Shown here: positions 36,690-49,075 of the stretch, piece by piece | Position numbering within the stretch: the stretch's first letter is position 1 | Layout of the letters: the number at the start of each line of letters is the position of its first letter | Assembly (NCBI GenBank): GCA_950295325.1 | Contig: OX485804.1 | Span: 16,616,001 to 16,680,000, forward strand | DNA from: Polytrichum commune | Taxonomy: Eukaryota > Streptophyta > Polytrichopsida > Polytrichales > Polytrichaceae | Direction: 5' to 3' | Length of the DNA stretch: 64,000 bases | Program-made: the position numbers and the translations under genes | Notes under the pieces: model-generated | The model's database searches: none | Told to the model about the DNA's origin: nothing | The model's input: the letters and a program-made list of their open reading frames with translations, nothing else

Positions 36690-39600
36690 GGAATTGTCCT
36701 TAGGTGCGCTTGGCGATGGCAGGGGGCCCATAATGCAACATAGTATGGATGTGCAGACACCTATGGAGGGCAACCGGTGGACGGGACGGGGGGGGGGTGG
36801 GGGGTGGGCAACGGCGCTGAGTGACAATGCAATCGACAACAGCGAACCTTTTCCTCCAAACACCCCTGTCCCAACCATGGCCTATCTGTTCATGAAAGTT
36901 GCATGTGCCGGTGGGCATTCCTTGTGCAGGCGGGCATGGCAACCGGGGAGCGGGGATCTACTCCCCGTTGGACGAGGAAGTCCGTTGTGCAGCAGGGAGC
37001 AGGGCATGACATCCTGGAATGCCAACCGGCACATCGGTGGAGGAGGATAGTGGCGCAAGGACCCCCGGCGCTTCCCAGCACCGCTAACATTCCGGACGAG
37101 TTCTTAGGTATTTGGGAGATCTTCTTTGTTGCTGGCGGTCCTGAACAACATGCTGCGCGCACCGCCACTGAGACTGTCCCCGTGGTCGCCGACGATATGC
37201 CAAACATTGCAGGCGTACAGTGTCGGGTTGCATTGAGCGATGGACCCCCAATGTGGCGAGGATGTTATTGATTCCGGTGGGTGTCGATGCGAGGATGCAG
37301 GAGAGTGCAGGGGCTGTTGGCGAATCGAACACATCGATAATCCCGCAGTCATCACAGATCTATGCGAAACCCCTTTGGGATCCACCGTGCGGGCACAGGT
37401 GGACGAGATCGCGGTTGGACGCCAAAATAGAGGTCTGTACCGACCGTAGTGGATGAAGGCAAATGTGGTGAGCACGCCTGTTGCGTGCTGGTAGATAGTG
37501 TGTTGAATCGCAATTGGACGGCAAGCAGTGGGCGAACTGCTAGTGCACATCGCGTCGGCCAAGGAATTTCCTGCACCACAAGCACAAGGGACTTCATGGT
37601 TGTAAAGAGGAGGGGAATGCACTGGATCGACGAACATCACATGCGGCGAAATAGGAGAACAAGCGAAAACCTGCGGCCAGTGGCAACGGCGGTGTGTCTG
37701 TGGAAGCGGCGACGCCGGGAGACACGAGGTTCTTCCTCCTATCCATAGCCAAATGAACAACGAACAATTAGTTATATCGCAAATTCACGAATCCTCGTAT
37801 CCAATACTTGCTACCCTGTTGCAGTCGTCTTTAACACAAAACGTATATACTGAAATGCACCCCCCCCCCCCCACATAACGGTGTGTGCGCTCCGATTGCC
37901 TCGTGAATGCAACAATTGATGGGGGCATAGTTGTTGGATGCCGATTTTTTGTTAATGCGAGGACAGAAAAAAACCGGCATCTTAAAGGTACACATTAAAT
38001 AGCTCTGTTGTTATTAGTGAATATGAACATCAACCTTTGCTTGAGGGAGGAGTAAAGTTTCTTGATCCGCAGGCAGCGAAGAGTGAGAAGCAATGTCCCA
38101 CACAAATGTAAGGGTTCCATCGTATGCTTACAACATTTCACGAATGGTATGAAAAGAATGTACACAGTCGTCGTCAATGGCGTGACAGAAGAGAAGGATT
38201 GCGACTTCGGTGGCGTGGTTAGATGAGTGCATGACTGGACACCCCTGTAATGCGGATCGACCTGTATCACTAACAGAACTAAGGATTGTAGGGGAATTTT
38301 TGACATGGGTCTGCATCAGCACGCATGGATCATCGACGTGAACGATATCAAACCTCATAATGTGCGTAAGTACCTGCATCTGCTTGTATTAAGAAAGACA
38401 TGCAACTTGTTGCACTCCGTGAGGAGATCCATCATTGGACCCCTAGGAGCTTGTGTTAGGCCTGCGCATGCGAGAAGGTATGCGGCACATAGAATCCTGG
38501 CAGTTGGAGAACAGGGAGCGAGCGTGACATGAATTAAGTTTTATTGCGAATGTTCGTGCAGCAAGTCCAATCGTTGTAAGAGCCACAACATTAAATGTGT
38601 AGCCGATGTCCGAGCCCCCCCCCCCATGGAGTGACGTGCTACATGCTTATGTGTACTTAGACTTGTGCAAACATGACACAGGGAGCAGTTGCCTGACTTT
38701 CTGCACCGTGGGGTCAATTGCAGCTCATATTGGGTGCCCTGCGCTGTTCGGTGCCAATTTGGAGGGGATTGTTATATTATCTTGCCAAACGTGACGTTGT
38801 TGTTCTGAACTTCAGGGTTTGCCAGGGCCTCACCTGAGTCCGTTGCTTTGAAATGGACGTCTTCGTACACGGTCTATCTGCCTCCCTCCACCTCTTGACT
38901 GTAGAGATATGGGACGAACCAAAAAAGAAGGTGAGGGGGGTTGTACAGAAAGGATGCCGTTGGCGCAGCAGCATTAACATCATTTACCCAGAAACAGGAG
39001 GTGTGCATGTGCAGAGGGCAAGGCAAAGAATGTGAGGAAGCCAGAAAAACCTCACATTGCAGGAGATGCGGAATTTTGCAGAATGTTGCGTGAGCGTAGA
39101 CGGATGGGGGATGACTGGTGGTTGCGATGAAGGGGGGGGGGTCTTGGATTGGGGCCACAAAACTCGCTGACATGGAAACTGTGAGTGAACAGGGACCCGT
39201 GCGAAGGCAGCCAGCAAAAATGTCGAATGTGCAGGCCATGAAACAATAGTCGTGGAGGTTTAGGTGTGGGGGCTCCACGCAGAGAACATCATGACTTTGT
39301 CTTTCGCTGCGAAGGGCGCATTTCTGCGGAGAGGTAACTATGCTCACAGCACACATTTTGGAAACCCAAATGCATGATTTACCATATATGGCATTGCAAA
39401 GGATATGACACAGGAAGTGCAGTTGTGTCACGGGTGTGCATGTTTGCAGCCACAGGTGGAGGACGAGCATTGGTTATGGAACAGCTGGACAAATGTCGCT
39501 GCCAAGGACTGTATTGTGAATGACACTATTGGACGAAGGCTGGGGTGCAGAAATCAAACAGCATACCCATCTGCGCAATGTGGATACGTGCATTGGGGAG

Positions 39601-40250
39601 AACACTGCGCTTGTGATAGCGGAGTGAACAACAATCGTCATTGACTCGCGAAACATTGGGAGGTGGAGGTTCAACACTGATGTCGACGATGGAGCGTAGC
39701 GCGTACAATCGATGCTCTACTGCACCATCCCCCTACACAAAGGCGAGAATAACATCATGCACTGGAAGACATTCCGAACATGAAAACCCATTTTCCAACC
39801 TGTTCATTAACACATGGCATCGTGGTGTGCAGGGAAAAGGGGCGGTGCGCGATGCAGCGACGGTGAGCACGGGGGGCACACACATTGGGAGACCCTCACA
39901 AGCAAGCTCTCTGACCCATGTACATGATTTTATTGTGGGCCGTATTGTATATGCCACAGGGTTTGCCGGTGTAGGACTATGGTGCATGTGTCCTTTGTCA
40001 AGTGCGGCCGGTGTTGCTCGAATGGAATGGGACGTGAATGGTGTGTGCGCAATGATGGAGAGGCACACAAAAAAGCAGATGGTGATCCCGCCACACTTTT
40101 AAATGTTGTTGTGAGAACATACTTGAACCCAACTGCATGGAAGCGGAGAGGAGCATAGCATGAAGTCACAAGGGTAATAACAATAATCCGTATGGCCCTG
40201 AACCACATGTCGTCACATATGGTATAAAGAATTGAGTGGTTGTATGTTCA
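36690..40250. other. GC-rich CACTA interior with no assigned gene
   Basis: Composition and G/C runs are like the rest of the element. Several plus frames (36694-37050, 36903-37271, 37449-37748, 39641-40102) and longer minus frames (37104-37760, 38874-39470) are open, but none carries a motif I can name. A hairpin lies at 37937-37981 (GATGCCG/CGGCATC extended by T6/A6). The donor-like GTGCGTAAGT near 38360 suggests exons may exist. Confidence 0.35.
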
Positions 40251-40251
40251 G

Positions 40252-42933
40252 GTGGCGACCACAAGCAAGGGAAGCAGAGGACGACCATTGCAGAGGGGGG
40301 TCGCGAATGTGCCCGTTGGCAGGGCACCAAGCGTGCCAGTTGCGAGGACACCAAGCGTGCATGTTGCGCAAGTTGCACCGCAGAGTTCAAACTGCAGGGC
40401 AGAAGCGGACCGTCCTAGAACAGGGGGGCCTGCGGAAGTACTTGCCATACGAGCAGGTGAAGAACTCCCCGAAGGATACACTTATGTCACCCGCACACCT
40501 GTACATGATGGGGGGGGGCCGTGTGCGGAGAGCGGCGATGTCCGCAAACACGGTGGACCTCACAACGCCCCCCGATGAGGAAAGGCAAGGGGGGGGTGGT
40601 GAAGTTGATCCAACAAAGCGCAGGGTAGCCGCAAAGAGGAATGCGACGCGAAACACGAACAAGCAGGTGAACGCAGCATTTGCAAGGGAGATGAAGGAGT
40701 CATTGGCGGGTGGCAGGCCTCCGGCAGTGAATGTCAGCGAGGGTCAAACACATTTGAAGACACGGTGGCACTCCGCTGCGAAGGAGGTCGCGTACAACAT
40801 TCTTGATCTCAGCGCGGATGGATGGAAGGCGTACTCAACTTTTGACAAGGGCAAGGTACACAAAGAACTGAATGAAAAGTACAAATTTGATCCGCCTTTG
40901 GATCCCAAACGCGTAGAGAAGTATTTGGCAGGGCATTTGCGCAGCTCGAGGGCAGCATGGAAGGCACATTGGCTAAAACACGGAGACAACGACCGCCCCC
41001 AAAATTGTCCACCAGTTTCTTGGGAGAAACTAATACAATGGTGGCCCAGCGAGGCGTGCATGGAGGAAGCAGCCTCCATGGCAGGCAGGCGCGCCTTAGT
41101 GCAGAATGGTAGCAAAACAAGGCGGAAGACGCTGGTGGAAAGAATGGACGAGGAGGTGAGGAACACACTATGCTTGTTTGAATGCCCCATTTGTTTCATA
41201 TGTGTGTGCATGATGGACCAAGACGGATGTACGAGATAATTCATGGGGTGGAAGGACGTGAATGTGGTGGGGGGGAGATGGATATGATGTGCTCCCACAG
41301 AGACAGAGTTTGCATATAGAGTTCTGTGTTACCTCTAACAATGGGGGGACCAAGTGCACATGACCCATTGCAGGCAGCGGGGGAGGGCAGGGCAACAGCA
41401 GAGCACAAAGACGATAACTGCTCGTCATATGGTAGCATGGAGTCGGAGGAGGAGGAGGAGGGATTTTTGGATATCCAGCCGGATCGAGGGACGGATGCCC
41501 TGTACGACAGGCTGGACAACATGAAGTGCAGGATAGGGGGGATTGACGCCAAACAAAATGAGATTGTGGACAAAATAGCGTCCCTAGAGAAGGTGGTATT
41601 GGCAATGCAGAAGGACATGACGTGGGTGCGGGAGGATTTAGGGGTGGTGCATGAGCTAATGGAGAAATTAGCGGACCATGTTTGCACATTGAGCAAAACG
41701 AGATCCGAGGCAGACGGAGTTGGGGATCGGAGTCCACCAGAGGTGTCCCCGTGGGGGACATGGAAACAAGATGCGCACTTCAACGAAAGAGTGGAGGCCG
41801 GCATCATTCCAAACACGGAAGAGCCAGTCGTACACCTAGGCGACGAGGAGCCCAGCCACATACGCGGAGGCCAGGAGGCAGCGTGCTCAATACGGGAGAC
41901 GCAGATGCATGACATGTACTCAGGGATGCACGCAAACATTACGAGCTCAGTGGATGACGGAGGGGCGGGGGGGTGGTATGAAAACAGGGTGGCATCGCCC
42001 GGAATCTACTCTCCAGCTAGAAAGCAAACACGGAGGAACACTGAAGAGCCTGGAGTGGACGAGCAGATGCGGCAGGTGGATGCGACATTAATTGACACAC
42101 AAGTGCAAACGCAAGTTCCGGTGCGTAAGATGTGGGTTGACTTTGCCGATGCAGCAAGGGCCATACCAGGGCATGCACGTGTAGGCTGGGATGGAGAAGA
42201 AGGATGGGTGCGGTCAAAGCGTGGCCGGGAGGGCTGCACGGAGCTTGGCGGAGGATCGAAAACACAACCAAGAGTCACGGAACCGCCCAGCCACACGAAC
42301 TTGAATCTAAACTTATCACTAGGAACGGTACATGGAGGCGACGACATGCGGGGGACGGGCGGGAGAGTGGTGAACACCATGGGAAGGGGGGAGGGCAGGG
42401 GAGGGGGACGTGGTTCAGGACGGGGGTGCGGACGTGTGAGGCGACCTCCGCCTGTACAACCGCGATACCAATCATCGGCAAGTGTTGTAACATTCGACCA
42501 TGACATTCCTTGCACTGGCGGTGTTGCATATTGTGCATGTGGCTGTGTCACCCTACTTATTTTCTGTTGCAGCTTTGAAGTTGACGTGCATGATATTGAA
42601 TGGTCGCAGGAGCTTGTAAGGGTCGGAGCGGCATGCTGGGTGCTACATCCAAGCAATGGAATAAGGCCAGTTGCAGAAGGCATCGCTGGAAAGGCGCCTC
42701 CCAAGTGCAACACAGAGGGCAGCATAGGCAGGAGTTTGTTAATGGAGTTACTCGAGGAGGGGCAGCAGACGGTGACAGTAACAAAGCTGCACAAAAAAAA
42801 CACTGAACTCATGTTTCCTGAAGCGAATAGTGGCTCAAAGTACCTTGATGACTATGTAACACCCCCCGCCTCAAGTAACACCACCGTAACATGGGACACC
42901 CGCTACCTGGCGGAGAAGGAGGAGCAGGCATGA
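40252..42933 (+). CDS. CACTA second-protein gene (Transposase_24-like), copy 2
   Basis: After acceptor TATGTTCAG (40251) an open frame VATTSKGSRGRPLQ runs to a G9 run at 40510-40518, where the frame changes by one; coding continues as RVRRAAMSANTVDL. The central block has FDPPLDPKRVEKYLAGHL, WKAHWLKHGDND, WEKLIQWWPSEACMEEAAS and RALVQNGSKT, the pattern of the plant Transposase_24 family. Donor GAGGAG|GTGAGG (41155) joins in phase to acceptor GCATATAG (about 41315). Next come an acidic segment, a coiled-coil stretch (about 41495-41700), an RG-rich stretch (about 42380-42450), and a C-terminal module with ACWVLHPSNGIRPVAEG, GQQTVTV, LMFPEA and WDTRYL; stop at 42933. It may be intact apart from the G-run. 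Confidence 0.7.
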
Positions 42934-44114
42934 GAGAGATTGCAGTGGGATATGGGAAGCGCATGGAGCCTGTGGTGTGGGGAGCTGCCTGATCATGGAG
43001 GGCGCTCTGGCTGTAATGGTGGTGGTGTTCATATCGCGGAGAACATAGGTGAGGTCATTGATGGCGTCCCACAGGAGCTTAGCCATGTGGGACGTAGTGA
43101 AGGGAGAATTTCGAAGGGCGACGGATGAGAATCGACAGTGCTAAGCCGGAGCGCTCAAATGGGGTAGATAGGGGCAATGTGTGTTGTAGGGTAATCAAAA
43201 TTCATCTGTTGTATGGGTGGCAGATGCATCAGAAGCCATCTTGTGTAGAGGGGGGGGGTTTGTTTTGGCGGCAATGCAGCGCATGACAAATGGCCACATC
43301 ATAGTAGTAGCTTCTAGTTTTTTGCAGTGCGTGTGTGCCACACCGAGAGGATGGGATACGGGAGACGCCATGTAGCGAGAACAATTTTGCTTTAACGTAG
43401 GGGAGATGTGGTTGCGGCATGCAACCCTATCAATGCACCCAAATACTATCGTGGGAGGGGTATATTTTATGAGCAACGAACCCCAATCACAAAGATTGAT
43501 CACTGTTTTTTGCAAAACAATGGCTATATGGCCTGCTATAAGTTTGTCGTTTTGCCCCGAATATATGGATGGCTTTTGTTGAGGCAACAAAACACTGTCC
43601 GGGTCCAAATGGCCCACCACCCCTCATGTATTGTGTTCAATATGGCATGGGCAGAGGTACCCAAAATACGGGTGTATTAAACAAAACGAATGGATACCGT
43701 AAATACAAAGAAGAGCAGGCAGGAAGGACGAATACGTTCGTGAATACTCGATAAGCCCATGACCACTGTGAAAACAAAATACGATAATTTTGTACTGTAT
43801 GGACGGTGACCCCAGCTACCCCAAGTGGCACTTGTGGCTCCGTACCCCCCCCCCTGCCATCAATTCCTGACAATCATCGTCGTATTAAGTGTTCCCAATT
43901 AATGCGGGAGGTCAAGGCTAATTAATGCCAACAAAATCGACACCCTTTGCACACAGCACAGCTGCGAAAATGAATACATGCTTTTGACAGAGGTTTTGCA
44001 AAAAATAGCACAGGTCCAGGATGACAGAAAACCAACACAACCTGAGGCCACCACTAAATCCTTCCACATGTGTGGAGGCCGCCAAACAGTGTCAGAACAG
44101 TGTCCTTTCTGTGT
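42934..44114. other. right subterminal part of the CACTA element
   Basis: GC-rich with G9 (43250-43258) and C10 (43845-43854) runs, and no gene I can name. The last 150 bp contain repeated AGTGTC/GACACT and GCCGCC words, as expected of a CACTA subterminal region. A minus frame (43195-43620) has no convincing domain. Confidence 0.45.
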
Positions 44115-44141
44115 TCGAAAGAACCCTGTTTCCTTCTAGTG
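44115..44141 (-). repeat. right terminal inverted repeat of the CACTA element
   Basis: Complement begins CACTAGAAGGAAACAGGGTT and continues to CTTTCGA. It is followed by the target duplication ATA (44142-44144). Confidence 0.9.
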
Positions 44142-44144
44142 ATA

Positions 44145-46632
44145 CGGCCACAAACACTAGTTTTTTATAATCATATAAATGATGCACTTGGATGTTTGAC
44201 TTTATTTTGAGAAATATCTTATGTCAAGAAGAAAACAAAAATACACTCATCAAGAGTAATATTTGGATCCAATGCACAATCAATGTATATGTCAACTAAC
44301 TATGTGTACTATAAAGTGTGCCAAATTATAAGGTGTACTAGGAAAGTGAACTCATTCTAGATAGGGTCACTTTTGACACAATTGCCTAAAAATGAAAGAA
44401 CCATGGGGGGCAGACTCTTTAACTAACCTGGGTGTAAGAAGGGTTAGCGTACATAGAATACATAAGGTAGAGGTATAATTGATTTTCTAGTGTGTACTTT
44501 CAAAAAGGCTCTTACTTTTTTTGAAGTGAAGGTAGATGTACAAGACGGGCCCCTAAGGTTTAGGGGAAAAACTAACAATAGAGATGTTAGTTTCATCCAA
44601 TTCATGTTTTCATTCATTGTTGTCATATGGTCATAGTCCTTGATGACTGACGATAGATGGTCTTGTTAGAGTTTGCATTTGAGCTCTAGGTTCTGATAAA
44701 CTATAGGCTCTTGAAGCTCTCATGGACTTCCTTTAGTTTTTTTTCTCTCTAGATTGTCACTACTCTATTGATACAATCATTGAGTTACATGATATGGATG
44801 AAAATTCAATGATTATCTCATTGGAGAGTGAAAGTGGATTATATATGTAATAAAGGCCTATTTGATTCATGATTTATAAGTTGTACATGTAGTGGAGGCA
44901 CTTATCACATTAAATCATAAATACATGACTCCATTTTCTAGCATGCTATTAGTACATATACATTTATTTTTCTCTATGAACTTCTTGTATATAGGGGGTT
45001 TAATTTCATAGTGGCCCACGCACGTCATTTAGGTTCCCAATGAAGAGTCCCCATCCATCCCCCCCATAGGAAAAGTATGTAGCTTATAGGTACTTTTTAA
45101 TGCCCAAAGAGGCCCAAAGTGGACCTCTTAGATGCTTAGGGGTTCCTTGGTTTACTACGGTATCAAAATTTACATGCCATGCACATCTCATCCTCCATGA
45201 CTTGTCATTAGGTAGCACGTTTCCCATACTACCTTCTCCGATTGCAGGATTTCAATACTGAACACTTGCCATCGGGAGTATAGTAAAAGAATGCCCCTAT
45301 AGGTTTCATGTTGCTTCATAGTAAATGAACTCCATAGACTAATTCAAAGTTGTTGACCCCACATAACATTATTCAACTACGTGGGTTGGTTCCATGACCC
45401 TAGAATATGTCATTCATGTATGTGGGCCCCGAACAAAACAAGAGTATTTGTTTATTCTCCATGAATTTAGGTCAACACTTGGAAGTTTGGGTGCAGTTAT
45501 ACTCCCGACACTATTCATACTATTCACAACAACATTGACATTGAAATTTCCGACATTATTCACAATATCCATACAATTCGCACCAACACTATTCATTATT
45601 CATACCAACACCAGTTTCTTCCCGTGAAGGTAAGATAGTGGGGTCCTATGTCAAATGCTAAGTATAGAGTGAAACATAACCATGCAACTGAATAGTGTTC
45701 TGCACTAATTCATGTATTGTTTAGTCCTAAAACTAATAATAATCGGGACCTCACATAGGAATCAACGCTTTCACCCTGCCCAATGGTAAGCAAGTGTTGT
45801 AACCAAGTACCCCCAATGACAAGGGTTACTTATATAGGTTGACGATGAATAGTGTGGGCCACACAAATTATATGGTGAGCGGAGTTTCTTAGTGGGAAGT
45901 GAGTGTGGCAAGTCAATTAAATAAGAACAACGTTTTAGTTTGGCAAGTTGGAAGTACGGTAAGATCCCATCACTTAAGGATCGTCCACTTTTGATGAGTA
46001 ACTGTATCCCCTTAAAACTGCCCAACCTTAGCATCCAGCGATATGGAATAATAAAGAGTCGGGGACGTTAAACCAACCCCTATGAGCTTTTCGGGGATGT
46101 AGATTCGGGCAAGGGCAGCCCCCAGAAAAAAGAAATCGAGATTTTCTGGACCAGATCAAAACTTATGCCCGTCCTTCTCCTCCCGAACTATTGCCTGGGT
46201 AAATAGTGTGAGAGTGATTGACTTTCACAAATGCATGTATTGTGGCTGAGAGACTTTTAAACCCTTATGCTTGAGTGTATGAATTGTCAACCTAAAATCT
46301 TAAATAACATGAAACGAATCTAACATTGTTCTAATAAAACTTTTATGAGACACCTAGATGGTATAAAAGATCATCTTTGAAGTCTTCCTTGAGTGGTTTC
46401 TTTGGTTTTATTTTATCCATGATTTGAACAACATTTTGGCACCGCTGCTAAGGAAGGCTACGATTGATTTAAGTCTAGGTAGGTAAAGCTATTAGAAAAT
46501 CCTCATAGATTAGAATCTTAGATGCATAATTTAAATTAAACCTTTGGGAATTTCAAAAAAGTGACAGAAAGAAGTTGATAACTATGTATTATATTTTCTA
46601 TAAAATCAGAATGTATTAACTTAAATTCAAAA
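44145..46632. other. AT-rich intergenic spacer
   Basis: No gene or clear repeat was recognised. Frames are below 90 codons and of low complexity. A stretch at 45490-45620 repeats CATTATTCA/CACTATTCA-like words. Confidence 0.45.
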
Positions 46633-47059
46633 TTGCAAAAGACCAAATGTCTAGAATTAAAAATTCAAATTCAAATTATGGAGTCATCCAAAATTTGGAA
46701 GGTTGACAAGAAGAAAAATGCACCATGTTCTACTTTTAAGTATAGACCCTTTGGTGTTTCAAAATCCAACTTGGAGAAACCAGGTTCAGTAGGATATGAA
46801 GAAGTTATTGACATAATTTTAAGGCAAGTTTGTGAACTCCGACCTATCACAAGAGTACATTTATTAGTCAACGAGAGCCAATTTGAGAATGTTTTGTCAA
46901 AAGATGGTTCATCCAGGAATAGTGTGTTGGACTTGTAAACGTTTGGGACACTACTCAATGGATTGTGAAATACAAAATTACAAACTTAAGAACAAACAAA
47001 GTGAAGCATCTAAATTAAGAGTGATATCTAAATCTATAGGCACCCAAATTTATTTCTAA
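46633..47059 (+). pseudogene. gag-like remnant with a CCHC zinc knuckle
   Basis: A first frame (46633-46938) encodes a Lys-rich segment. A second frame (46904-47059, ATG to TAA, 52 codons) contains CWTCKRLGHYSMDC, an exact C-x2-C-x4-H-x4-C zinc knuckle of the retroelement nucleocapsid type, followed by a Lys-rich tail. The two frames overlap by about 35 bp and differ by +1, so the gene is probably frameshifted. No protease, reverse transcriptase or integrase was seen downstream. Single-knuckle cellular proteins exist, so retroelement origin is the likelier but not the only reading. Confidence 0.5.
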
Positions 47060-49075
47060 AGAGATTAATATCTCTAAGCAAATTGGAAGTCAAATGAGTC
47101 GACCTTCAAAATGTCATTTGACTTCCATAGAAATTAGGTTCCCTTGATAGTTGGCTTTACAAAGGATCCCATTTGTTTGTTGCCTTGTACCCTTTTTACG
47201 AAGAACATGGTATTTGTGAAAATGTCACATATGTCATTTTCTCGAATACAAGGAAAGCTTATTTAAATTGGTCTTTCATGGTAGTTCTTGCCAACTAAAT
47301 TTGGATGTATTTACAAAATTCTAGTAGCATGTGCAAGTGATAACAAGGGAAGAATTTTGTTTATATCATGAATGTTTTTATATCATGTGTTTTTTTCTAT
47401 GTCCACTACTTAACACGATTGGGAGGGCTACATTAGTTTAAAGAGAAAGAAAGAAATGACCACTTTAACCCTCCTATGACTTTTGCATCTCAATTCTGAT
47501 TCTAAAACTTTAAAATTGCCTCGTCTGCTTAGCAAAAACCGTATCCTGATAGCAGGTTGGGCGGAAAATAATTGAAATAATCAAGCCTAATTTTTGAAAA
47601 ATTATTGAGTTAGATGGCCTAAAGGAAAGGAAACATAATCATTAAAAAATTTCAATTTTAGGAAATTTGGTGCATTCAAAACTTGGGCATTCAAAACTTC
47701 AATATCACTTGCAACACTCAATAATCTCACATCCTTGTCAATGAGACGGAAAGAATGATTGATTTGCCTTCGCCTCTTAGTCATGCTTGCAAATTCTTAA
47801 ACAACCTCTATTGAACATGACCACAAGATGACAAAAAGACTATTCACAACCTAGTTAGGACACTAACAACCCAAACCCTAAAGGTTAACATTGCGTACTT
47901 GACTGCCATGAATGAATGAAAAATAAGTTACAGAACATGGATTTGTATGCAGGATATGTTATGTGCCTAAAAGTGAAATAATATTTACATGTTTGCCTAA
48001 TTTTCATAAATGTTTATCTCAAGTCTTCCTTTCAATTAAGTCATCAAGCCTCTATCTCACAGAGGCTATTGCACTCCATTCCTCTAGGCAATTAGCCGGT
48101 TTGTCACCACCTTGTGTACTTTTAGTCCTGTAAGCCTGATGATTTCATGAAATTTATTATCGATCTCATTACACAAGTTAAAAATTGAATAATAATATGT
48201 GGTAGAAACTTATCAAATATGAGAGAAACATTTAAAAATGGACTTTTGAAGGGCATGACTTTTGAAAGGCTTAATGTGATGATAGCTAGTGCAAATGTTT
48301 CAGTTCAAGCTTTAGAGAGGAGCGAGAGAATGAGAAAAGAAACTGGTGTTCCTCAATAAGTGTATTGAATTGTTATGTTTCGAGAATAGTTGGAGGGGTA
48401 TTGGGTTGAGAATTGGTGCCAAGACTATAGAATATCTGGTCTTTCTAGCAAGACAAGTGAACTGGCTTGGCCTCATATAGCACCCCAGCACTTTATGAAA
48501 GGGCAGATCACGTACTGTGATTCTCAATAAAATGAACATTATCTGCTTTCAAAAGGGGATAAAAAGGAATGGAAAAAGAAAAGAAAAGAAGGTAGAACAC
48601 ATTTGCATAATTTGTGAGGTTTTTACTAGTATTATAAAGGACACAAGCTCAGAATGAAGACAACTGCTTGATCCACCATTCTGATTCCATACTCACAAAT
48701 GAACAGATGTAGGGAGGGGGAATGGGAACTTGTAGAAAGTTACATGTAATGGATCTAGTCACGGTTATAGTCTCTTATGAAACTCGACTGATGGTAACCT
48801 TTTTCAGACTTCCGATACAATTCAAAATGCTCAACTTAGCACCTAATGTTTCTTGGCTCAAATGGCTGTTTCATTGCACAGACAAAAGTTATATACAAGT
48901 ATGTATCCTATGAGTGTCCAACTACTGAAGGCTGCACTGGCCTTGTGTATTCACATGTTGTTTAGAATCGAGAAGTGGAAGATGGCCAAGGTTGGGCCAC
49001 TTCTCTTCAATATGTTTTGAATTAAGGCCACTACAAAGCAAAGCTAGGAAAAATTGAACACAATACACGAGCTGG
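47060..49075. other. intergenic spacer
   Basis: AT-rich, with no gene recognised. The last part may be the 3' flank of the minus-strand gene ending at 49076. Confidence 0.45.

Larger units (their letters stand above)
12638..44141. mobile_element. giant CACTA (En/Spm) DNA transposon, 31.5 kb, TSD ATA
   Basis: The left end reads CACTAGAAGGAAGCAGGGT and the right end, in complement, CACTAGAAGGAAACAGGGT. The terminal repeats extend to 27 bp with two mismatches. ATA occurs directly outside both ends (12635-12637 and 44142-44144), matching the 3-bp duplication made by CACTA elements. Inside are a tnp2-type transposase gene with DUF4218 and DUF4216 blocks (minus, left half) and two genes I take as second-protein genes (plus, right half). 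Ends, duplication and transposase type agree, so the boundaries are well supported. AT-rich islands (21.06-26.9 and 31.8-36.7 kb) probably include later insertions. It is very large even for autonomous CACTA elements. Confidence 0.92.

Noticed and set aside
37104-37760. 218-codon minus frame
   Set aside because: Composition (Ser/Pro/His/Cys-rich) fits an antisense shadow of GC-rich DNA; no motif and no splice-consistent neighbours.
42006-42812. 268-codon minus frame
   Set aside because: Antisense shadow of the second-protein gene copy 2; low-complexity Ser/Pro/Cys composition.
43195-43620. Minus frame with a FGCIDRVACRNH string, reminiscent of a Harbinger nuclease GCIDG block
   Set aside because: The surrounding residues do not follow the Harbinger pattern and the downstream RK and DDE blocks are missing; more likely a chance frame.
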